Origin: a virus
Reading direction: 5' to 3' (one strand)
Virus record (IMG/VR): IMGVR_UViG_3300017963_000239
Span: 17,880-81,879 of that record
DNA: 64,000 bases
In this document: positions 6,089 to 12,716 of the stretch, one piece after another
How positions within the stretch are numbered: position 1 is the first letter of the stretch
Layout of the letters: each line of letters begins with the position of its first letter
The notes under the pieces: generated by a model
The model's database searches: none
The model's input: the letters and a program-made list of their open reading frames with translations, nothing else
Told to the model about the DNA's origin: nothing
Translations under genes and position numbers: made by a program

Positions 6089-6145
6089 TCGGGAGGACGC
6101 TAGCCTTGCACGCTGGTAATACGGGTTCGAGTCCCGTTGGCTCCA
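6074..6145 (+). tRNA. tRNA-Ala (TGC), replacement copy
   Basis: Acceptor GGGGTCA/TGGCTCC, anticodon stem CTAGC/GCTGG with loop CTTGCAC (TGC), T-loop TTCGAGT. The first 15 bases encode the end of the HNH gene. Confidence 0.87.
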
Positions 6146-6244
6146 CTGCGGCAACGTGTGGTCGTCCGCAGGGCTTGACCCGTCCCTGCTAAGTGATCAC
6201 GCAAGATCCCTAACGGGTCGCACAAAGCCGGAAGGCGTGGGGAC

Positions 6245-6296
6245 GCCGCGCCTTGCAAGCCTGAGGTCGGGAGTTCGATCCTCCCTGAGTCCACCA
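6245..6296 (+). pseudogene. Severed 3' half of tRNA-Ala (TGC)
   Basis: Anticodon loop CTTGCAA, variable loop, perfect T-arm (GGGAG TTCGATC CTCCC), acceptor TGAGTCC, discriminator A and encoded CCA. There is no 5' acceptor strand beside it; the partner lies at 5631-5637. Confidence 0.7.
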
Positions 6297-6743
6297 ATGC
6301 AGACGTTCCTACCCTTTCCGGACTTTCAGAGATCTGCCTCTGTGCTCGACTGGCGGCGTCTGGGCAAGCAGCGCATCGAGGCGAGGCACATCGTGGAGGT
6401 GCTTCTAGGCATCAAGCCTCACAGTCGTTACCGGAACCACGCGGCGGTCCGCATGTGGCGAGGCTTCGGACACTTCTTGTGTTCCTACGGCGTCGCCATC
6501 TGCCAGGAGTGGCGTGGGCGTGGCTACCGAGATCAGCAGCTCGAAGCCTTCCAACGCCTGCGGAAGCTCGCCGAGCGCGAGGATCAACACGGAACGCCGC
6601 CTTGGTTTGGAGACGCTGCGTTCCACGCGGCGCACCGAGCTGCTTTGCTCGCCAAGGCTCCGGAGTGGTACGGCCAATTCGGATGGCAGGAGATCCCGCT
6701 CGTGGACTACGTGTGGCCTGCCGGTGTAGCCTATGGCGCATGA
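6297..6743 (+). CDS. Pyrimidine-dimer DNA glycosylase-like protein
   Basis: 148 residues. The N-terminus MQTFLPFPDFQRSASVLDWRRLGKQRIEA and later RNHAAVRMWRG with GVAICQEWRGRGYRDQ resemble the MSMEG_6572/Pyr_excise group, distant relatives of T4 endonuclease V that incise DNA at UV photodimers. The conserved LGKQR and NHxAVxMWRG motifs are intact. Starts one base after the CCA of the old tRNA-Ala 3' half and overlaps the next gene by ATGA. Likely DNA repair; the exact lesion is unknown. Confidence 0.72.
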   Translation: MQTFLPFPDFQRSASVLDWRRLGKQRIEARHIVEVLLGIKPHSRYRNHAAVRMWRGFGHFLCSYGVAICQEWRGRGYRDQQLEAFQRLRKLAEREDQHGTPPWFGDAAFHAAHRAALLAKAPEWYGQFGWQEIPLVDYVWPAGVAYGA

Positions 6744-7648
6744 GCACCATCGACGTCGTTCAGCTAGTCAAGGACGGGAAGGCGAAGTTCGAGTGGGCGG
6801 ACGTGCTGTCGACGCACGAGGACAAGGAGCTGACGATCAGCGTCTTTAGGGACGCGATGAAGTTCGACGACATCCCGGCGTTGACATGGGACTTCAAGCC
6901 GATTCCGGGAAACGACCAGATCTACAACGGTGTACGGCTGCCAGCTTCGGCTGACCAGTTGCAGCAGATCGCCGACGTGCTCGGGTGCATGCTGCTGACC
7001 CCGAAGGTCGTAGATCTCATCTGGCTCCAAGCGCAGCTCAAGTTCAACCCGGTCATCAACGACGGCCCCCCGCGGTACAACATCGTGGCAATCTCCAACA
7101 TCAACGATGTCCACGACCTCATTCAGAAGAAGATCGAGGGAGCTGGCGGTGACGACGGCTACAAGCTCATCGCCTGTGTGGGCAAGTACTGGGTGCTTTG
7201 CAATGCGCTTGGGCAGATGGTCGTGGTCCACGGAGATCTGCAGGCATTCAACTACGGATGGCCTGATGCGAACGCTCCTACCTCACGCCGCGGTGTCACG
7301 TCGGGCGTGAAGGTATGGCAGAACCTAGCGGGAGCCCACAACAAGCTGCACTGGGATCCATCGCAGACCATTCGGCTGATGTTCCAGTGGGCCTGGTTGA
7401 AGGTGGGCGATGCGGATCCCGTTCAGATCCATCTGCATGACGTGGCCTCCGATCCCGAGCTGGCGCCACTGTTGCACCACGAGGGTGAGCTGAAGGTGTT
7501 CCGGCAGTCGGGGGTGCCCGAGCCGAAGGGCGAGGTGCAGGAAGACGGAACCATTCTGATGCCCGAGATCATCATCTACGGCGCTCCTCCGAAGCACCCG
7601 ATGGTTCCCGTCCGCGAGGGCGGTCATCGAGTGAAGGTGATTTCTTAG
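6740..7648 (+). CDS. 302-residue phage protein of unknown function
   Basis: Starts at ATG 6740 in an ATGA overlap with the glycosylase-like gene, so translationally coupled. Soluble mixed alpha/beta protein rich in Trp and Asp, without a signal peptide or membrane segment. A central motif GAHNKLHWDPSQTIRLM and a Gly/Asp-rich region resemble conserved uncharacterised phage proteins, but I cannot name a family. The end is followed after seven bases by a tRNA-Thr, so the transcript probably continues into the tRNAs. Confidence 0.7.
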   Translation: MSTIDVVQLVKDGKAKFEWADVLSTHEDKELTISVFRDAMKFDDIPALTWDFKPIPGNDQIYNGVRLPASADQLQQIADVLGCMLLTPKVVDLIWLQAQLKFNPVINDGPPRYNIVAISNINDVHDLIQKKIEGAGGDDGYKLIACVGKYWVLCNALGQMVVVHGDLQAFNYGWPDANAPTSRRGVTSGVKVWQNLAGAHNKLHWDPSQTIRLMFQWAWLKVGDADPVQIHLHDVASDPELAPLLHHEGELKVFRQSGVPEPKGEVQEDGTILMPEIIIYGAPPKHPMVPVREGGHRVKVIS

Positions 7649-7655
7649 ACGAAGT

Positions 7656-7733
7656 GCCGCTGTAGCTCAGTTCTGGCAGAGCACAGTCTTGGTAAGACTG
7701 GGGTCATCGGTTCGACTCCGATCAGCGGCTCCA
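7656..7733 (+). tRNA. tRNA-Thr (GGT)
   Basis: Acceptor GCCGCTG/CAGCGGC, anticodon stem CAGTC/GACTG with loop TTGGTAA (GGT), T-loop TTCGACT, CCA encoded. Confidence 0.93.
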
Positions 7734-7736
7734 CAT

Positions 7737-7811
7737 GCGGGTGTAGTTCAGGGGTAGAACGTCAGCTTCCCAAGCTGAATGTCGTCGGTTCAAATCCGAT
7801 CATCCGCTCCA
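7737..7811 (+). tRNA. tRNA-Gly (CCC)
   Basis: Acceptor GCGGGTG/CATCCGC, anticodon stem TCAGC/GCTGA with loop TTCCCAA (CCC), T-loop TTCAAAT, CCA encoded. Confidence 0.92.
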
Positions 7812-7815
7812 ACTT

Positions 7816-7887
7816 GCGGGCATAGCCAAGTGGTAAGGCCGTGGGTTTCCAACCCACCATTCGCCGGTTCGAATCCGGCTGTCCGCT
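7816..7887 (+). tRNA. tRNA-Gly (TCC)
   Basis: Acceptor GCGGGCA/TGTCCGC, anticodon stem GTGGG/CCCAC with loop TTTCCAA (TCC), T-loop TTCGAAT. CCG, not CCA, follows the discriminator. Confidence 0.92.
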
Positions 7888-7889
7888 CC

Positions 7890-7962
7890 GCCGGGGAAAT
7901 GGAGTACCCGGATGGTCTGTTTGATCAAACCGACTAACCAAGCCGGCTCGGGAGGGCCGGCA
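7890..7962 (+). other. Three-hairpin spacer between tRNA-Gly genes
   Basis: No frame. It contains CCGGG/CCCGG, the palindrome GTTTGATCAAAC, and GCCGGC/GCCGGC with an eight-base loop. Possibly a processed structured RNA; no known family recognised. Confidence 0.35.
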
Positions 7963-7965
7963 TCT

Positions 7966-8040
7966 GCGGGTGTAACTCAGTGGTAGAGTACTTGCTTGCC
8001 AAGCAAGATGCCGTGGGTTCGAATCCCATCACCCGCTCCA
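7966..8040 (+). tRNA. tRNA-Gly (GCC)
   Basis: Acceptor GCGGGTG/CACCCGC, anticodon stem CTTGC/GCAAG with loop TTGCCAA (GCC), T-loop TTCGAAT, CCA encoded. Confidence 0.93.
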
Positions 8041-8058
8041 ACGTGTAGAGTAGGCGCC

Positions 8059-8208
8059 ATGGGTGCAGCGTTCATCGCAGTGACCGCCATCTTCGTTCTC
8101 GGCTTTTTGCCCGGCTACTTCGTGGGCTACGTTCACGGAGGGAACGACGAGAAGGCCAAGCGCCCCGAACCCGAACCTGTGTGGGGGGAGGACGTCGAAG
8201 ATGGGTAG
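8059..8208 (+). CDS. 49-residue single-pass membrane protein
   Basis: Starts with MGAAFIAVTAIFVLGFLPGY, a hydrophobic segment of about 20 residues, then a charged cytoplasmic-type tail rich in Pro and Glu. TAGAGT sits seven bases before the ATG, a leaderless -10. It overlaps the methyltransferase start by eight bases (ATGGGTAG), so both are probably expressed together. Function unknown. Confidence 0.6.
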   Translation: MGAAFIAVTAIFVLGFLPGYFVGYVHGGNDEKAKRPEPEPVWGEDVEDG

Positions 8209-9022
8209 CCCGCCGTTTCGAGAGTTCGAGGACGGGGTGGTCATTCGGGGCGACTGCATGTCCCCCGAGGTGCTGGCGGTGGTGGTGGAGTTTTCCCCGC
8301 TCCCCCTGATTCTCGCCGATCCTCCTTACGGCGGCATCGTCAGCGATGAGTGGGACAAGATCGAAAGCGCCGTGAAGCACGCGGCCTGGATGGTCTCGTG
8401 GTGCAGGACGTTGCAGTCCTTCTGTTGGGACGGTGCAGCGCTGTACGTGTGGGGCGGCTACGGGACTCCGGAGAACCGGCCCTTCTACCGCTTCGTCGTC
8501 CATGCAGAGGTCGAGACCGCGTGGAACATGGCCATGATGATCACGTGGCGGAAGCGCAAAGCCTACGGGGTGCAGCACAACTACCTGTCGACTCGCGAGG
8601 AGTGCGCCTACTTCGTCAAGGGGGACATCAAGAAGCCTCGTTGCTTCAACGTCCCGTTGTTGGACCAGGAGCGCGGCTACCCTGGTTGGAACAAGAACTA
8701 CCCGGCCAAGTCGAAGTACCTGCGTCGCACGGCGGTGTGGGACGACGTGACGGAGATTTTGCGAGGGAAGCTCGTCACGGCCAGCGGGAAGAAGGCGACG
8801 GCTCAGAAGCCTGTGAGGCTCTGCGAGATCCCTATCGAGGTTCACACCCAGCCGGGGGAGGTCGTGTTCGATCCTTTCGCCGGCACCGGAACGACGGGCG
8901 TCGCGGCGCGCCGGCTGGGCCGTCGCTTCGTGCTCGTAGAGAGGGACGAGGAGATGTTCGAGCTGTGCTGCGAGAGGCTGTCAGAAAAAAGCGATGCGGA
9001 GTCGAAAAAAGGTGTTGACTGA
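8201..9022 (+). CDS. DNA methyltransferase (N6-adenine or N4-cytosine)
   Basis: 273-residue amino-methyltransferase of the beta-like order: the catalytic motif IV DPPYGG at residues 40-45 comes first, and the S-adenosylmethionine motif FDPFAGTGTTGVAARR lies near residue 224. It transfers methyl groups to exocyclic amines of A or C in double-stranded DNA. No target recognition domain or cognate endonuclease is seen, so this is an orphan methylase, probably protecting phage DNA from host restriction. Whether the base is A or C cannot be told from DPPY alone. Confidence 0.87.
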   Translation: MGSPPFREFEDGVVIRGDCMSPEVLAVVVEFSPLPLILADPPYGGIVSDEWDKIESAVKHAAWMVSWCRTLQSFCWDGAALYVWGGYGTPENRPFYRFVVHAEVETAWNMAMMITWRKRKAYGVQHNYLSTREECAYFVKGDIKKPRCFNVPLLDQERGYPGWNKNYPAKSKYLRRTAVWDDVTEILRGKLVTASGKKATAQKPVRLCEIPIEVHTQPGEVVFDPFAGTGTTGVAARRLGRRFVLVERDEEMFELCCERLSEKSDAESKKGVD

Positions 9023-9250
9023 TCAGGTCTCGATCTGGCAGTATCGCCCGGCTTCGAACGAACCAGGACCGAAACCGGCGGCTTGCCGCAGGCTAGGGAC
9101 TCGGGGAGGGAGAGGCGGCTGTTTCGGGCTGAGTGCCGCGGGAATGGTCGAGCCGTCCACGGGCGGTGAGATAAGCGTAGCGAGAGCTACCACCCTCCCA
9201 GTAAGGGCTCAGCGGGAAACCCGACCGAGGAAAAGCGGTCACCAAAGCAG
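9023..9250 (+). ncRNA. Candidate structured non-coding RNA
   Basis: 228 bases without a plausible frame but dense in inverted repeats: CGGC/GCCG; GCGGC/GCCGC around a 15-base loop; CCGTC/GGCGG; GTAGC-GAGA-GCTAC with a GNRA loop; CGGG-AAA-CCCG. A CAAGC-AATA-GCTTG hairpin with GGGGTTTCTT just downstream could terminate it. It does not match tmRNA, RNase P or SRP signatures that I can recall. Confidence 0.4.
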
Positions 9251-9490
9251 TCAAGATTCCCTGGCAAGCAATAGCTTGGCGGGGTTTCTTACTTTGGGGG
9301 GCAGGCCGCGCAGGCTGAAGTCGTTCCTCCGGCACTCGGGGTTCAGGCAGGCGCCCGTCTTGCTCATGGTGTGGGACCCACAGACGAGGCAGCTACGAAG
9401 ACCCTTCTGCTTCTCGAAGCAGGCGTCGCAGATGTCGATGTGAGAAGGGACCTGTGCGTTGCAGCTCATGCAGTTCATCAAGAACAGCAT
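9251..9490 (-). CDS. Small double zinc-ribbon protein
   Basis: Up to 79 residues with four CxxC-type pairs (CMSC, CDAC, CLVC, CLNPEC), a rubredoxin-like double zinc ribbon. Two starts are possible, ATG 9490 or ATG 9478; the latter is favoured if the minus-strand TACCAT overlapping 9490 is a -10. Function unknown; such proteins often bind nucleic acids or act as adaptors. It lies 11 bases past the peptidyl-tRNA hydrolase stop, in the same direction. Confidence 0.65.
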   Translation of the reverse strand: MLFLMNCMSCNAQVPSHIDICDACFEKQKGLRSCLVCGSHTMSKTGACLNPECRRNDFSLRGLPPKVRNPAKLLLARES

Positions 9491-9501
9491 GGTAGCACTG
9501 C

Positions 9502-9834
9502 TCAGGCGACATCGCGCAAGGCCAGCTTGATGTTGGGCACGAGGTGCTTGGCGTCGGGGCCGAGTGCGACTCCGGTGATGGTGTTGTCGAAGTCAGGCTC
9601 TCGGAAGATGGCGCAGGCCAGACCTTCCGATCGAGCGCGCAGAGCGAGCTTGTACAACTCGGTCTCGTCGGGTACTTCGAGCAGCACGATGTTGTTGGAC
9701 TTGGCGTACCACTCTTTGTCTATCTCGGGGTGCTCGGACACAAAGGCGCGCATCGCGTGGCAGGACTGCGCAGCGCGGGCGCCCGGTATGAGATCGGCAC
9801 GGGTGATGATGTAGAGCTTGGAATCTGGAGTCAT
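9502..9834 (-). CDS. Peptidyl-tRNA hydrolase, PTH2 type
   Basis: 110 residues. The pattern KLYIITRADLIPGARAAQ, then SCHAMRAF, NNIVLLEVPDE, and FREPDF ... TGVALGP matches the PTH2 fold, which cleaves peptidyl-tRNAs that drop off ribosomes and recycles the tRNA. It is smaller than cellular PTH2 but the conserved core is present. Start at ATG 9834, overlapping the divergent gene at 9833 by two bases. Together with EF-Tu, tmRNA and the tRNAs it fits a phage translation-support set. Confidence 0.78.
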   Translation of the reverse strand: MTPDSKLYIITRADLIPGARAAQSCHAMRAFVSEHPEIDKEWYAKSNNIVLLEVPDETELYKLALRARSEGLACAIFREPDFDNTITGVALGPDAKHLVPNIKLALRDVA

Positions 9835-10048
9835 GGTGGAGGTCTCAGAGCTGAAGTGGATCGTGGAATGCACGGTTTGCGGCTCGATATGCGAGCCGGT
9901 TGAAGAGATGGCGGACTGCTTCCTGTGCAAGCGCGACGATGGCACGCCACACTCACACTGGCGTTGTCCAGGGCCGCATGAAAGCGTGCCCTTCGTGATC
10001 GCTCCTCGGGTGCGTCTGAAGGACGGCCCGGAGTCTGGAGAGGCTTAG
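9833..10048 (+). CDS. Small zinc-binding protein
   Basis: About 71 residues from ATG 9833. It contains ECTVCGSICEP, CFLCKRD, and HSHWRCPGP, enough ligands for two zinc sites (C4 and C2HC). Divergent from the PTH2 gene, with start codons overlapping by two bases. The exact start is uncertain because GTG and further ATG codons follow. Function unknown. Confidence 0.55.
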   Translation: MVEVSELKWIVECTVCGSICEPVEEMADCFLCKRDDGTPHSHWRCPGPHESVPFVIAPRVRLKDGPESGEA

Positions 10049-10118
10049 CGCATCGAGCGGGTGTCGAACCCACGAACCGAGGGGCATTAGTCCCCGGTGC
10101 TCTGCCGAGAGTCGATGC
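10049..10118 (-). tRNA. tRNA-like RNA, aberrant D-arm and anticodon loop
   Basis: Perfect acceptor GCATCGA/TCGATGC and good T-arm (GTGGG TTCGACA CCCGC). D-arm shortened to CTC-GGCA-GAG without U8-A9. The anticodon region GGGG-ACTAATG-CCCC has either a C at position 33 or an A-C closing mismatch, so no anticodon can be assigned safely. Confidence 0.5.
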
Positions 10119-10119
10119 T

Positions 10120-10193
10120 TGGTGGGCAGGGGAGGACTTGAACCTCCAACCCTTCCGGTTATACCGGATGCTCTGAACTTGAGCTACCTGCCC
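10120..10193 (-). tRNA. tRNA-like RNA, loop GTATAAC
   Basis: Acceptor GGGCAGG/CCTGCCC, good D- and T-arms, encoded CCA. The anticodon arm is TCCG-GTATAAC-CGGA with an A-A mismatch at 27-43, giving a formal anticodon ATA, or a five-base loop TATAA with a five-pair stem. Confidence 0.6.
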
Positions 10194-10198
10194 GTGGG

Positions 10199-10273
10199 TG
10201 GGAACAGCAAGGTTCGAACTTGCGGCCTCGAAGGGCATTACTCTTCGTGCTCTGCCAACTGAGCTATGTTCCC
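10199..10273 (-). tRNA. tRNA-like RNA with nine-base anticodon loop
   Basis: Acceptor GGGAACA/TGTTCCC, canonical D-arm and T-arm. Anticodon stem CGAAG/CTTCG closes a nine-base loop AGTAATGCC, nearly the same as the loop of the neighbour at 10049. Confidence 0.6.
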
Positions 10274-10277
10274 TAGG

Positions 10278-10378
10278 TCCACCAGGGAGGGGTTGAACCT
10301 CCGCGATTCCGGACTCGCTTACGTGGTCCAGGCCGCCCCAGCTCGCCGCGTCCGGCGAAGCTGGGTCCTGTCTGGTGG
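10278..10378 (-). tRNA. tRNA-like RNA with long hairpin in place of D-arm
   Basis: 101 bases. Acceptor CCACCAG/CTGGTGG and T-arm GGAGG TTCAACC CCTCC are perfect. In the D-arm position is an 11-pair hairpin (CCCAGC...GCTGGG and TCGCC/GGCGA); the anticodon stem CTGGAC/GTCCGG closes an 11-base loop. Confidence 0.5.
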
Positions 10379-10383
10379 ATTGG

Positions 10384-10468
10384 CGCGCGGGGGAGGACTT
10401 GAACACTCCGACCTTCGGTTCGTTGATCCTGCCAACGCTCCGACGCTCTACCACTGAGCTACCCGCGC
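10384..10468 (-). tRNA. tRNA-like RNA with extended anticodon arm
   Basis: Acceptor GCGCGGG/CCCGCGC and canonical D-arm. The anticodon stem TCGG/CCGA continues through an internal loop into a second stem CGTTG/CAACG with loop GCAGGAT. The T-arm has an extra base. Confidence 0.5.
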
Positions 10469-10568
10469 TCGGTCGGCGCGGAAGGCCCGAAGCCTTCGCT
10501 GCACCGCCCTTTCCCCCAGGTACTTGTGCACAGTTGCCTGGGGTCCGGAGACGGCTTCTGTGCGCCGG

Positions 10569-10651
10569 CACGCGGGGAAGGACTCGAACCTCGGACCTTC
10601 GGGAGTGCGCTACGGCAGTACCCGATGCTCTGGCCGCTGAGCTACCCGCGT
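10569..10651 (-). tRNA. tRNA-like RNA with 17-base anticodon loop
   Basis: Acceptor ACGCGGG/CCCGCGT, canonical D-arm, anticodon stem TCGGG/CCCGA closing a 17-base loop, T-loop TTCGAGT with one T-stem mismatch. It is the most upstream member of the minus-strand cluster. Confidence 0.5.
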
Positions 10652-10788
10652 AGAAACGAAGAAAGCCCGTGAGCAACAAGGCCCACAGGCTGTTCGTCAA
10701 GGGGTTGCCCCGTGAGGCAGAGCCCCAGCCCAGTGACAACGCGCGGTCCCCGAAGGGCTGACTGTCAATGTCGGCTGAGCATGAACTC

Positions 10789-10817
10789 AGGGTAGGCACT
10801 GGACCTCAGATTGTCAA
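10789..10817 (-). promoter_or_regulatory. Promoter of the minus-strand tRNA-like cluster
   Basis: TTGACA at 10812-10817, spacer of 17, TACCCT at 10789-10794. The -35 continues as TTGACAATC, the signature of the recurrent promoter family. It points towards the tRNA-like genes at 10651-10049. Confidence 0.6.
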
Positions 10818-10830
10818 GGCCGCCCGTTTT

Positions 10831-10904
10831 GGCGACGTACCCAAGCCTGGTAAGGGAATCGGTTGCAACCCGATGATTCGTCGGTTCAAATCCGACCGTC
10901 GCCT
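10831..10904 (+). tRNA. tRNA-Cys (GCA)
   Basis: Acceptor GGCGACG/CGTCGCC, anticodon stem ATCGG/CCGAT with loop TTGCAAC (GCA), T-loop TTCAAAT. Confidence 0.92.
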
Positions 10905-10978
10905 CCGGAGCCGCAAGAATGGAAGCGACTCGGCGCCCGAGTTCTAGGGAGAGGCGTTGGGGAGGGTGGCTCCTTTTT

Positions 10979-11052
10979 GCTCCCGTAGCTCAACTGGATA
11001 GAGCGACGGTTTTCTACACCGTAGGTTGCTGGTTCGAGTCCAGCGGGGAGTG
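10979..11052 (+). tRNA. tRNA-Arg (TCT)
   Basis: Acceptor GCTCCCG/GGGGAGT with one G-G mismatch, anticodon stem ACGGT/ACCGT with loop TTTCTAC (TCT), T-loop TTCGAGT. Confidence 0.87.
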
Positions 11053-11085
11053 CTACCATGGCCTTTGTTTGCCTAGATCGTCTAT

Positions 11086-11113
11086 TTGACAATCGCCGGC
11101 CATGTGATACATT
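11086..11113 (+). promoter_or_regulatory. Promoter, TTGACAATC-type with extended -10
   Basis: TTGACA (11086-11091), 16-base spacer, TACATT (11108-11113) preceded by TG. It sets the start of the following gene downstream of an in-frame ATG at 11058. Confidence 0.6.
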
Positions 11114-11132
11114 GACACCAGAGGTGACGAAG

Positions 11133-11744
11133 GTGATCGACATTCTGAAAGCGAAGGCCCGAGGGGATTGGGAAGCGGTGAACGAGGCTTCTCTGAGCCG
11201 CGTGTGGCAGCACACGAAGAAGTCAGGGGAGCGCGGGTTTGCGATCCTCACTTCCTGGCGCGCGGGCAAGAGCAAGCGCGAGAACCTAGCCGACTTCAAG
11301 AAGCTACAGGGCGAAGTTCGAGGTACGGGCAGCGGCTTCTTCAAGCTGCTCGGGCACTGGAAGGAATGCCAGGATCCGGACATCCCTTACGACGAGTGTC
11401 CAGCCGACCAGCTCGTGGACAGCGCAGAGCCGGCGCTTTTCGTTCCGGGTCTGTCGCTGAAGGACATCAAGCGGCTCGGCGCGAAGTACGAGCAGGACGC
11501 GGTGGTGTTCGCCGGCCCGGAGACGAAGGGCGATGTGGTGCTGGTGACGCGCGGCGGCGGTGTGAGCAAGCTGGGCGCCTTCAGCCCCGGCAAGGTCTCC
11601 CAAGCCTACTCGCGAGTCCGCGGCCGTCCGTTCGTGTTCGAGTACGTGGCTCAGTCGTGGGGCGAGAAGCTGGTTGAGAAGCAGTTCGACCCGCAGCTCG
11701 GGGCACTCATTGACGAGCTGCGTGACGCCACCGAAGCGCTGTAG
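11133..11744 (+). CDS. Conserved phage protein of unknown function
   Basis: 203 residues from GTG 11133. Upstream in-frame starts are rejected because the -35/-10 elements lie inside that extension; AGAGG eight bases upstream serves as ribosome binding site. N-terminal half: RGFAILTSWRAGKSKRENLADFKKLQ ... GFFKLLGHWKEC, a pattern I have seen in uncharacterised phage proteins that recall nucleotide-binding or DUF3293-like folds, but I cannot assign one. Charged, no membrane segment. Alternative GTG start at 11124. Confidence 0.65.
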   Translation: MIDILKAKARGDWEAVNEASLSRVWQHTKKSGERGFAILTSWRAGKSKRENLADFKKLQGEVRGTGSGFFKLLGHWKECQDPDIPYDECPADQLVDSAEPALFVPGLSLKDIKRLGAKYEQDAVVFAGPETKGDVVLVTRGGGVSKLGAFSPGKVSQAYSRVRGRPFVFEYVAQSWGEKLVEKQFDPQLGALIDELRDATEAL

Positions 11745-11761
11745 CGGGCGCCTCGGCTTTC

Positions 11762-11790
11762 TTGACAATCAGGTTGCTGCCTGAAACAAT
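11762..11790 (+). promoter_or_regulatory. Promoter-like TTGACA-17-AACAAT
   Basis: Same family (TTGACAATC, TGnA before the -10). It abuts tRNA-Glu directly, so a start seven bases on would fall inside the acceptor stem; it may instead serve the gene at 11873. Confidence 0.4.
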
Positions 11791-11868
11791 GCTCCCGTCG
11801 TCTAGTTTGGCCTAGGACGCCGGCTTCTCACGCCGGTAACGCGGGTTCAAGTCCCGCCGGGAGCGCCA
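11791..11868 (+). tRNA. tRNA-Glu (CTC)
   Basis: Acceptor GCTCCCG/CGGGAGC, anticodon stem CCGGC/GCCGG with loop TTCTCAC (CTC), T-loop TTCAAGT, CCA encoded. Better folded than the tRNA-Glu at 2290. Confidence 0.92.
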
Positions 11869-11872
11869 AGAG

Positions 11873-12271
11873 TTGAAGTTGGAGATCGTACTTCGGGTTG
11901 GTGAGCACGAGGCGGTGATCCCTACGCGGGGGAAGCTGCCCACGGCTGCCGAGCTGGCGGAAATGCCTCCCACGTTCGGGATTCCTCCGGAGGTGGACCT
12001 CACGCACGCTGTGGCTTCGGAAGTGGCGCTCTACATGGTCGACTACCAGGGCGAGATGGTCCGGCAGAAGGAGTACGGAGACACGTACTTGGTGAGCCAC
12101 CCCCCATCAGACCGGCTGAAGCAGGCCGTGATCGAGGTGTTGGCTCGCTCGAACGAGGAGTACAGACGGAGGACTTTGAATGGACGAGTCGAAGGAAGGG
12201 CAGGGGAAGCTGAGCCAGGAAGACCTGGGAGCGCTGCTGAAGGCGCTGGAGGAAGTCCAGAAGGAGGCTGA
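11873..12271 (+). CDS. Small phage protein, unknown
   Basis: About 132 residues, probably from TTG 11873 just after the tRNA-Glu CCA. The N-terminal 100 residues look protein-like (beta-strand-rich opening, then acidic helix), while the last 30 are low complexity Gly/Glu and overlap the next gene by 92 bases. No domain recognised. The long overlap is unusual for this compact genome. Confidence 0.45.
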   Translation: MKLEIVLRVGEHEAVIPTRGKLPTAAELAEMPPTFGIPPEVDLTHAVASEVALYMVDYQGEMVRQKEYGDTYLVSHPPSDRLKQAVIEVLARSNEEYRRRTLNGRVEGRAGEAEPGRPGSAAEGAGGSPEGG

Positions 12272-12716
12272 GTTCGAGTTCCCTCTCTTGGTGCAGCAGG
12301 TCGAGAAGAAGGGCCGCTTCGTCACCGAGGGCCGTAGCTGCCCCTGCGGGGCGCTGGTGAAGGTCCGGCCGGTGGTGGACAGGGGGCAGGAAGCCAAGAC
12401 CTACCTCGGCATCTACATCGGCGACATCGCCACCGACGTGCTCCTGGCGTTCGCCGACGACGGGTCGAGTCTCATTACCCCCAAGAGCGGCGTGCTGAAG
12501 CTCCTGGTCGGCGGCAACAACCCGGCAATCTTCGTCCCGGCCCTGAGCCGGCTCGTCTTCGGCTACGAGTCCTGGTGGGGTCCCATCAAGACTGCGGAGG
12601 AAGCCGAAGAGTCGATCACCGACGAGGACATCGAGAACGTGCCCTACGTCAAGGCCCTCAGGGCCATGGCCGCCCGAGCTGCTGCGGAGGAAAGCGATGC
12701 CGGCGAAGCCGACTGA
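12180..12716 (+). CDS. Acidic phage protein, unknown
   Basis: 178 residues with a strong GGAGGAC ribosome site before ATG 12180. N-terminal charged helix, a CPCG zinc-like knuckle near residue 54, then a beta-rich region (TYLGIYIGDIATDVLLAF; SGVLKLLVGGNNPAIFVPAL). Ends in an acidic tail that overlaps the next start. No family recognised. Confidence 0.65.
   Translation: MDESKEGQGKLSQEDLGALLKALEEVQKEAEFEFPLLVQQVEKKGRFVTEGRSCPCGALVKVRPVVDRGQEAKTYLGIYIGDIATDVLLAFADDGSSLITPKSGVLKLLVGGNNPAIFVPALSRLVFGYESWWGPIKTAEEAEESITDEDIENVPYVKALRAMAARAAAEESDAGEAD

Larger units (their letters stand above)
5676..6244 (+). mobile_element. HNH + replacement tRNA-Ala(TGC) cassette
   Basis: Third complete example. 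HNH gene and replacement tRNA lie between the two halves of an older tRNA-Ala (TGC). About 100 bases between the replacement tRNA and the old 3' half fold into hairpins (CTGCGG/CCGCAG; GACCCGT/ACGGGTC). Confidence 0.6.

Noticed and set aside
335-6296. Group I introns in tRNA genes with internal HNH genes
   Set aside because: The spaces outside the HNH genes are too short for a group I core, no conserved P/Q/R/S elements were found, and each 'intron' contains a complete tRNA, which a spliced intron would not need.
9023-9250. RNase P RNA, SRP RNA or GOLLD/ROOL RNA
   Set aside because: None of the conserved words of RNase P or SRP RNA is present, and the region is too short for GOLLD or ROOL.
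9831-10799. Long minus-strand frame of 322 residues
   Set aside because: It runs straight through six tRNA-like genes and has the composition of a tRNA shadow.
11791-11865. Promoter at 11762 as the promoter of tRNA-Glu
   Set aside because: The predicted transcription start would lie inside the acceptor stem, so a full tRNA could not be made from it.
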